From the NCBI GenBank assembly GCA_023807065.1, contig JAJJLU010003950.1:1-23044 (forward strand): a stretch of 23,044 bases of DNA, in the 5' to 3' direction. The number at the start of each line of letters is the position of its first letter. The first letter of the stretch is position 1. Origin of the DNA: Isotricha intestinalis. Its lineage: Eukaryota > Ciliophora > Litostomatea > Vestibuliferida > Isotrichidae. The notes beneath the pieces were generated by a model. That model did not search any database. It worked only from the letters and a program-made list of their open reading frames with translations, and had not been told where the DNA came from. The translations under genes were made by a program, and so were the position numbers. Shown here piece by piece: positions 17,767 to 23,044 of this stretch.

Positions 17767-19773
17767 ATGAAATCATCTCATAATCACTCTCATAGTCATT
17801 CTTACAGTCATTCACATTCTCACAGAGATCGTTCTCGTTCTGAATCACATGAGAAGAGAAACAATAATCGTAATAATAAATATCATTATAGAGATAAAAG
17901 AAGAGAAAAAAATAATGAAGAAAAAGATGATATTTTTTCAAGTGATACTGAAGATTCAAAAATAGAAAATAATAAAAATAAAAAAAAACAAGTTAAAGTA
18001 AGAGAACTTTGGATAGGAAAATTACCACAAGGAATTAATTATTTAACTTTATATAAAATGTTTTTTATTTATGGTGAAATTTCAGATATTGAAATTAATA
18101 AAGAAAGAAATTATGCTTTTGTTAGATTTAAATTAGTTAATAGTGCTTCTCAAGCTTTTAAAAAAACAATAAATAGAGATTTTTTTAATAATGGGAAAAG
18201 ATTAAAAATATTATATAGTGATTATAATATTAGAAAAGGAATTATTGGTGATGAAAAAAATTTTGTTTTAAGTGAAAAAACTTGTAAATTAATTCATGTT
18301 TCTATTAATAAAAATTCTATTATTCCTGATGAAAATACTGTTAAAGAAGTTTTTAATAATTTTGGTAAAATTAAAGAAATTTATATTAGAAATAATCATA
18401 ATTTTAGACATTCTATTTATGTTGAATTTTATAAATATGAAGATGCCAAAAAGGCAGTTGATGAAATGGTTAAAGATAATAATTTAGATAATAGAAAAAA
18501 ATTAGGTGATTCAAATTGTGATGTTACTTTTTATTTTCAAAAAAAAAAATATAATGAAAATGGAAATAGTGGAAATAATGTTATTATTAATAATAATTCT
18601 ATGATCTTTCCTCCTATTATGTATCCTCCTCCTTTTATGCTTTTTCCTTTTAATAATAATTTAAATAATAATAATTATTTAAATCAAAATAATTTAAATC
18701 CTATTTCAAATAATAATATTAATAATTTTATTCCTAATAACAATGAAATTAATCAAAACAACCAAGGAAATCAAATTTCAAATAATCCATTAAATATTCC
18801 TTTATTAAATAATACTTTATTTCCTAATAATATATTACCTCTTCCTTATAAAAATCAAGGAAATCAATTATATCAAAATCAACAATTTAATAATCAATTT
18901 CCTTTTCAAAATAATTACATAAAAAATGAACAATATATTCCTCTATTGAATAACTCCAATAATAATAATATTACTAATAATAATAATAATAACAATAATA
19001 ATAATATTAATAATAATAATAATAATAACAATAATAATAATATTAATAATAATGATAAAAATAATAATAATATTAATAAGACTATTACTAATAATAATAA
19101 TAATAATTCCCAAAATAATAATAATATAAAAAATGAAACTGAAGACGAGAAAAAATTATCAAAAATAGAATTAAAAGAATTTTTTACAGATTTATTAAAA
19201 AATGTAAAAAATGAAAAGGTAGAAAAAGAATCAGAATTATCATCAATAAAATCAGAAGAAGAATTAGATTTTGAGAAAGAATATAGTTTAGAAGAGGAGA
19301 ATTTGAATAATATATGGAGTGGATTTTTAACAAAAAATAAGAAAGATAGAATAAGTGTAGATGCATATCAAATAAGAGGAAAAATAGGAGAAATATTTAA
19401 TACAGAATATATTTTAGATATAGAACATAAAACAAAATATGAAGAAATAATTAAAAGACCTTTATTAGGAATTGTTGCTTTTTCTCCTCAAAATATTACT
19501 CAATGTGAAGGCTTTAAAAATTATATTCATTATTTTAATGAAAAACAAAGAGTTGGAGTTATTAATATTCAAAGAAAAAAAATTATTTTATATTTAATTC
19601 CTCCTTGTGATTTTAGTAGAAAATTTTATCAAAATCCTAAAAAACATTTATTAGGAATTCTAGTCGATTCTAATGTTGAAGCTAAAGGAAATGTTGATTT
19701 TAATAATTTAAATCTTCCTCCTCCTGTTATTAGTTCTATGGAAAAAAAAATCATGATGCAGAAAAAACAATAA
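17767..19773 (+). CDS. Spen/FPA-type RNA-binding protein (RRM-RRM-SPOC)
   Basis: This 668-residue nuclear-type RNA-binding protein has a His/Ser-rich N-terminus ('HSHSHSYSHSHSHRDRSRS') like an SR tail. RRM1 is at about 78-150 (RNP2 'LWIGKL', RNP1 'NYAFVRF'). RRM2 is at about 171-260 ('KLIHVSI'; RNP1-like 'HSIYVEF'). An Asn/Pro-rich linker follows (about 265-460), including the AAT microsatellite. The SPOC domain is at about 515-650: 'IWSGFLTKNKKDRISVDAY', 'GIVAFSPQN', 'FKNYIHYFNEKQRVGVI', 'LYLIPPCDFS' and 'HLLGILVD'. Order and motifs match Spen/RBM15/FPA proteins, where SPOC binds phosphorylated partners such as the RNA polymerase II CTD and acts in silencing, m6A writing or poly(A)-site choice. 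Those family members often have three RRMs; here there are two. Two decayed SPOC fragments in the window match this gene. Confidence 0.9.
   Translation: MKSSHNHSHSHSYSHSHSHRDRSRSESHEKRNNNRNNKYHYRDKRREKNNEEKDDIFSSDTEDSKIENNKNKKKQVKVRELWIGKLPQGINYLTLYKMFFIYGEISDIEINKERNYAFVRFKLVNSASQAFKKTINRDFFNNGKRLKILYSDYNIRKGIIGDEKNFVLSEKTCKLIHVSINKNSIIPDENTVKEVFNNFGKIKEIYIRNNHNFRHSIYVEFYKYEDAKKAVDEMVKDNNLDNRKKLGDSNCDVTFYFQKKKYNENGNSGNNVIINNNSMIFPPIMYPPPFMLFPFNNNLNNNNYLNQNNLNPISNNNINNFIPNNNEINQNNQGNQISNNPLNIPLLNNTLFPNNILPLPYKNQGNQLYQNQQFNNQFPFQNNYIKNEQYIPLLNNSNNNNITNNNNNNNNNNINNNNNNNNNNNINNNDKNNNNINKTITNNNNNNSQNNNNIKNETEDEKKLSKIELKEFFTDLLKNVKNEKVEKESELSSIKSEEELDFEKEYSLEEENLNNIWSGFLTKNKKDRISVDAYQIRGKIGEIFNTEYILDIEHKTKYEEIIKRPLLGIVAFSPQNITQCEGFKNYIHYFNEKQRVGVINIQRKKIILYLIPPCDFSRKFYQNPKKHLLGILVDSNVEAKGNVDFNNLNLPPPVISSMEKKIMMQKKQ
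18958..19122 (+). repeat. AAT trinucleotide microsatellite (poly-Asn)
   Basis: Near-pure AAT repeats, broken by occasional ATT, AAC, ACT, AAG and GAT codons, encode the Asn-rich linker before the SPOC domain. It is read in frame as N/I/T. Length variation between alleles is expected. Confidence 0.8.
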
Positions 19774-19920
19774 TTAAATTTTATTATTTTTTGACTGACA
19801 CTATTTTTTAAATTTTTTTTGTTTTTTTTATTTAATAAATTAAAATTATGTCAAATGAAAGTTTTATATCAAAAAATAATAAATTTTATCAAAAATAAAA
19901 ATTTTAAATATCACAAAATT

Positions 19921-20438
19921 TCACAAATTTTTCCACTCTTTTATTATTCTTTTATCTTTTGTATTTAAAGAAGTTAAAGAAGAACACCAATAAAACATAT
20001 TACTCATATTATTAACATTATTAGTATTAAAATTAGATAAATTTAAAGAACTTAAAGAAGAATAACCAGAGAACATATAACTCATATCTTCAACTTTATT
20101 AGTATTAAAATTAGATAAATTTAAAGAATTTAAAGAAGAACAATTATAGAACATATAACTCATATCTTTAACATTATCAGCATTAAAATTAGATAAATTT
20201 AAAGAATTTAAAGAAGAACAACCAGAGAACATATTCCTTAAATTTTCAAATGATTTTTTTATTTTAAATGTTAAAGTATATGTTTTTCTTTTTGAAACTT
20301 ATATTGAAAGCCGAAATCAATTATTAAATCAATTGAATTTTGAAAATCTTCTTTATTACTGTCAAAATAATTTAACAAATTAATATCTTCATTAATATCA
20401 TTTGTTTTAATATCATAAATACCAATTATTTCATTCAT
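19921..20438 (-). pseudogene. DUF285/BspA-type leucine-rich-repeat gene with a frameshift
   Basis: The C-terminal part (19921-20232 and a few codons beyond) holds three full and one partial 26-residue DUF285 repeats of the form 'MFxxCSSLxSLNLSNFNxxx' followed by 'VxxMSx'. These are known from BspA-like surface proteins of bacteria and several anaerobic protists. The N-terminal part starts 'MNEIIGIYDIKTND' at 20438 and runs to 'DFGFQYKFQKEK' in another frame. The natural join 'FQKEK' to 'TYTLTFKIKKSFENL' needs one extra A in the A5 run at 20283-20287. As written, the first frame stops four codons later. It is either a young pseudogene or a homopolymer error; the repeats themselves show no decay. 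The protein has no signal peptide. It ends in TGA. With only about 3.5 repeats it is short for the family. Confidence 0.7.
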
Positions 20439-20998
20439 TTTTTACTTTTATTTTTTCCTAATAATATTTAATTTAGATTTTCTTTATTTATTACAAAAAA
20501 ATTATTTTTAAATTTTTAATTTATTAATAAATACTTCTAAAGATAAAGACTTTCTTCTATTAATAATGAAAAAACAAAAAAATAAATTCAAATTTTAATT
20601 TATCATTCTGAAAAGATAATATAAAAATTTACTTTTCAATTAAAATTTAAAAAAAAAAATATAAATAAAGAATAATGAATAAGAAAATATAATATGAATA
20701 AAAAATTGATTTAATGATAGAAAATATTTTATCAATGAAAAATCAAATAAAATTCATTTAAAAATCCTTCAAAAGGAATTGAAAAGAAATAAAAAGATAA
20801 ATAATAATTCTAATGTCAAAGTTTCTAAAGAAAAATTTTAAATTTAAAGTTTTAATTAAACATTTATCTTTATTTTCTATTATAAATATTTTTTTTATTT
20901 TTGTGTCAAAAAAAAAGAAAATCTTTAATTAACATCATTTATATTTTAAAAATTATTAAATTAAAATTTTATCTAATTAGAATCTAAGAAAATAATAA
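20439..20998. other. Gene-free stretch, divergent region before the CNOT4-like gene
   Basis: 560 bp with no convincing gene. A 39-codon plus-strand frame starts at about 20813 ('MSKFLKKNFKFKV...') but looks like chance. The region was read for a RING finger that might belong to the CNOT4-like gene; Cys codons in the required spacing are absent. No RNA gene is seen. Confidence 0.35.
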
Positions 20999-21958
20999 AT
21001 GTCATTTCCAATTTTTTTTTCAGAAAATCCTCAATTAAAAAATAAATATTTTACAGAAGAAGAGTCGAAAAAATTATCAAAACTTAGAATAATTCAAAAA
21101 AATTTAGTTCACTTTCAAAATTTTCCTGATTTCTTATTAAATAAAGAATTATTATCATCAAAAGAATATTTTGGAAAATATGGTAAAATATTAAAAATAA
21201 TGTTAGTAAAAAAAGAAGATAAAATAATAAAAAAAACCCAAAATTCTGCTTATATAACTTTTTCAAATAATAAAGAAGCAGCAAATGCAATTTTAAATTT
21301 TGATTCAATTTTAATTGAAAATAATTTAGTAAGAGCATTTTTTGGAACAAGTAAATATTGTATTCATTTTTTAAATAATATAAATTGCTTTAATAAAGAA
21401 AAATGTTTATTTATTCATCATTTAGCAAATGAAAATGATTATCTTGGTGTTAATTCTAAATTTAGATATTCTGAACATATTAAATTAGCTAAAAAAATTA
21501 TTAAGGAAAATAATAATAATAATGTAAATAATATTAATAATAATATTAATAATGATTTTAAATATTCTTTTTTAAATTTTAATAATGATAAAATTAATAA
21601 TATTATTTTACCTAAAAGAAAAAATTCTGATTTAAGTGAAAATAGTAATTTAAGTAATAATACTTTAGATACTAGTTCTGGAAGTGGAATTTTTAATAAA
21701 AATAATTTTTATAATAATTTTTCTTTATTTAAATCTAAAAAACAATCTAGATTCTTTAATAATAATAATAATAATTATAATTTTGATGTTTCTGATAATT
21801 TGAAATATTTAATTGATTCTCTTTTAATGAGATTTTCTTTCTTTCATAAATTTAATCATTTTATGAATTTAAATCAATGTGAATTAAATTTTTGTATTGA
21901 TTTGTTTAATAAAAATAATGATTGTGATATAAAATTTATTATTGATAATAAATATTAA
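20999..21958 (+). CDS. CNOT4/Not4-like RRM + CCCH protein lacking the RING
   Basis: This 319-residue protein resembles the middle of CNOT4/Not4, the E3 ligase of the CCR4-NOT deadenylase complex. 'LRIIQKNLVHFQNFP' (29-43) and 'SKEYFGKYGKILKIMLV' (54-70) match CNOT4's RRM ('LRVIQKNLV...' and 'EYFGxYGKIxKI'). 'NSAYITFSNNKEAANAI' and 'VRAFFGTSKYC' follow. Next comes a CCCH finger, Cys121-x8-Cys130-x5-Cys136-x3-His140 ('YCIHFLNNINCFNKEKCLFIHH'). CNOT4 normally begins with a C4C4 RING; here only 28 residues precede the RRM and none is Cys, so ubiquitin-ligase activity is not expected from this protein. The C-terminal half is Asn-rich and disordered. Stops in the upstream DNA argue against a missed first exon nearby, but a distant exon cannot be excluded. 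Confidence 0.85.
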   Translation: MSFPIFFSENPQLKNKYFTEEESKKLSKLRIIQKNLVHFQNFPDFLLNKELLSSKEYFGKYGKILKIMLVKKEDKIIKKTQNSAYITFSNNKEAANAILNFDSILIENNLVRAFFGTSKYCIHFLNNINCFNKEKCLFIHHLANENDYLGVNSKFRYSEHIKLAKKIIKENNNNNVNNINNNINNDFKYSFLNFNNDKINNIILPKRKNSDLSENSNLSNNTLDTSSGSGIFNKNNFYNNFSLFKSKKQSRFFNNNNNNYNFDVSDNLKYLIDSLLMRFSFFHKFNHFMNLNQCELNFCIDLFNKNNDCDIKFIIDNKY

Positions 21959-22448
21959 AATATATATGATAATAAAAGTTTTTTGTAGGTATAATATATT
22001 TACTAACAAAAAAATTTAACAAAATTTAATATTTGTTTTGTTTAAATTTTTATTGTTTGTGATTTAATAATAATAGTATTATGTTCAAAAAAATATTTAG
22101 ATTGATAAATATAAATATAAATATAAATTGTATATAATATATATAATATAATTTATGTTAAATAAAAACATTTTAAAAAAAATATTTTTGATTATATAAT
22201 TTATAAAAAAACAAAATCAAAAAATAAACATAAAAAAGTATTCAATTTTTTATTAGGTTTAATAAGTAATATAAATAAAAAACCTAAAAATTAATCCTCC
22301 AAGATGAACATTATAATAATCTTTTAAATTTAAATAAAAGTAATTTAAAATTTATTTTTATATATTTTTTTCAAAAATTGAATAAATATTAATTTTTTTA
22401 TTAAAAATAAAAAAAAGGTTTAAAATAATAAATATATTAAATTTTTTT
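21959..22448. other. Convergent intergenic region with one possible coding relic
   Basis: 490 bp between two converging genes, mostly plain A/T. On the minus strand at 22259-22351 a 30-codon open stretch reads 'NYFYLNLKDYYNVHLGGLI' then 'FRFFIYITY' and a TAA. 'NVHLGGLI' followed by a hydrophobic run resembles the second catalytic-His helix of rhomboid proteases (xHLGGxxxG). There is no start codon and stops lie on both sides, so at most it is a relic. Nothing else is seen. Confidence 0.3.
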
Positions 22449-22874
22449 TTAATCAAATCCACCATATGATTCTTCAATTTCTTCTTTTTGAGAAATATCA
22501 TTGTTATCATAATTATTATTATTACTATAATTACTAGAATTTTTTTTTGAATTTAATTCTTTAAATGAATCTTCATTTTTTTTATTTTTATTTTTTTCAC
22601 TTTCTTCAAAATCATTATATTCTTCTTCTTCTATTTCTTTTTTTATTTCATCTTTATTATTTTCTTCAAAATCATTATATTCTTCTTCTTCTATTTCTTT
22701 TTTTATTTCTTCTTTTTTATTTTCTTCAAAATCATTATATTCTTCTTCTTCTTCTATTTCTTTTTTTATTTTTTCTTTTTTATTTTCTTCAAAATCATTA
22801 TATTCTTCTTCTTCTTCAATTTCTTTAATTTTTTCTTTTTTTTTTTTATTATTTTCTTCTTTTTTAATTTTCAT
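22449..22874 (-). CDS. Glu/Lys-rich protein with four YNDFEE repeats
   Basis: This 141-codon frame is strongly charged: a KE-rich start, four tandem repeats of about 20-21 residues of the form 'IEEEEEYNDFEENKKEKIKK' (the aromatic YNDF core strictly kept), then an Asn/Ser-rich stretch and a C-terminus 'EEIEESYGGFD' that echoes the repeat core. The repeats probably form charged helices broken by the YNDF motif; similar acidic 'YxDDFE' motifs occur in ciliate proteins of cilia and cytoskeleton, but no family is assigned. The start at 22874 is uncertain, because the frame stays open and KE-rich upstream to a TAA at 22983-22985, without another ATG. The true start could be upstream if an intron or sequence error is involved. 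Confidence 0.6.
   Translation of the reverse strand: MKIKKEENNKKKKEKIKEIEEEEEYNDFEENKKEKIKKEIEEEEEYNDFEENKKEEIKKEIEEEEYNDFEENNKDEIKKEIEEEEYNDFEESEKNKNKKNEDSFKELNSKKNSSNYSNNNNYDNNDISQKEEIEESYGGFD
22605..22850 (-). repeat. Tandem repeat, four copies of 60-63 bp
   Basis: The block 'CTTCAAAATCATTATATTCTT' on the plus strand recurs four times, with spacings of 60, 60 and 63 bp. It encodes the YNDFEE repeats on the minus strand. Copies differ mainly in the number of GAA codons and a few K/D changes, which points to recent expansion by slippage or unequal exchange. Confidence 0.85.
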
Positions 22875-22982
22875 TTTTTTGATAATAATTTTGCTTTTTC
22901 TTTCTTTTTCCTTTTCTTTTTTTTCTTTTTCTATTTTTTCTTTTTCTTTTCTTTCTTTTTCTTCTTTATCTTTTTTTTCTTC

Positions 22983-23044
22983 TTATTCAAAATTAACATT
23001 TTCTCCATTTAATTTTCTTTTAAATCTATTTAATATTTTTTTTA
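22983..23044 (-). CDS. Possible C-terminus of a further gene, or upstream part of the E/K-rich gene
   Basis: Minus-strand reading from the right edge gives 'KKILNRFKRKLNGENVNFE' then TAA, in the same frame as the E/K-rich protein. Its composition looks like true coding sequence. Either it is the end of an upstream gene that starts outside the window, or it belongs to the E/K-rich gene, interrupted by this TAA. The only GT on this strand within the segment does not give a frame-keeping intron. Evidence is limited to 19 residues. Confidence 0.3.
   Translation of the reverse strand, partial: KKILNRFKRKLNGENVNFE

Noticed and set aside
18958..19122. AAT tract as a sign of assembly error or pseudogene
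   Set aside because: It stays in frame and is flanked by intact RRM and SPOC domains; Asn runs are normal in such AT-rich genomes.
20290..20360. Intron (GTAATAAAG...ATATAAG, 62 nt) to explain the DUF285 frame break
   Set aside because: It would also restore frame, but it removes the 'NKEDFQNSID...FGFQYKF' part, which reads as coding and whose DNA is kept in the decayed copy at 665-880. A one-base loss in an A run is simpler.
22565..22828. Plus-strand Leu/Phe-rich 87-codon frame
   Set aside because: Antisense shadow of the E/K-rich repeat protein.
1..23044. CRISPR arrays, tRNA or rRNA genes, telomere repeats at the window ends
   Set aside because: No spaced direct repeats other than the coding tandem repeats, no GC-rich cloverleaf-like segment in any gap, and no CCCCAA/TTTAGGG-type runs at either end.

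Overview
The window reads as nuclear DNA of a very AT-rich, gene-dense, intron-poor unicellular eukaryote. The evidence is eukaryote-only families (TM9SF/nonaspanin, HECT ligase, Spen-type RRM+SPOC protein, CNOT4-like RRM+CCCH protein), asparagine runs made by AAT repeats, and intergenic gaps as short as about 70 bp. Glutamine is written CAA and stops are TAA or TGA, so the standard code fits. A ciliate-like protist with the standard code is my best guess (for example an anaerobic or rumen-type ciliate): the channel's cyclic-nucleotide domain carries the ERSPL-type motif I associate with ciliate channels, the CNB-domain family at 14.9 kb is ciliate-like, a 33-nt GTA...TAG mini-intron is likely in the TM9SF gene, and there is a DUF285/BspA-type repeat protein. 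The lineage is inference.

Layout. Left edge: the N-terminus of a protein kinase (-), then about 1.2 kb holding decayed copies of other genes: a SPOC-domain fragment (+) and a DUF285 N-terminal fragment (-). 1.36-5.1 kb: a divergent pair, TM9SF (-) and an N-myristoylation-type HECT E3 ligase (+). 5.1-6.6 kb: a 63-aa membrane peptide (-), an unassigned open stretch and a second decayed SPOC fragment (-). 6.6-9.5 kb: a divergent pair only 68 bp apart, a membrane-anchored degenerate pepsin-like protein (-) and a protein joining a CSN2/Rpn6-like helical region to a propeller-like region (+). 9.8-17.6 kb: a long K+ channel with a cyclic-nucleotide-binding domain (-), divergent from a six-TM Pr6Pr-like protein (+) that is followed by a protein with two CNB-like domains (+). 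17.8-19.8 kb: an RRM-RRM-SPOC protein, which best matches the source family of the two decayed SPOC fragments. 19.9-20.4 kb: a frameshifted DUF285 gene (-). 21.0-22.0 kb: a CNOT4-like protein without a RING. Right edge: an E/K-rich protein with four YNDFEE repeats (-), and possibly the end of another gene.

There is no sign of an operon or a defence-type system. The window's themes are cyclic-nucleotide/K+ signalling, ubiquitin and membrane traffic, RNA regulation, and local gene duplication with decay. The least expected signals are the two SPOC pseudogene fragments, the likely mini-intron, the RING-less CNOT4, the helical-propeller fusion, and abrupt block-wise switches between A-ending and T-ending synonymous codons inside genes.
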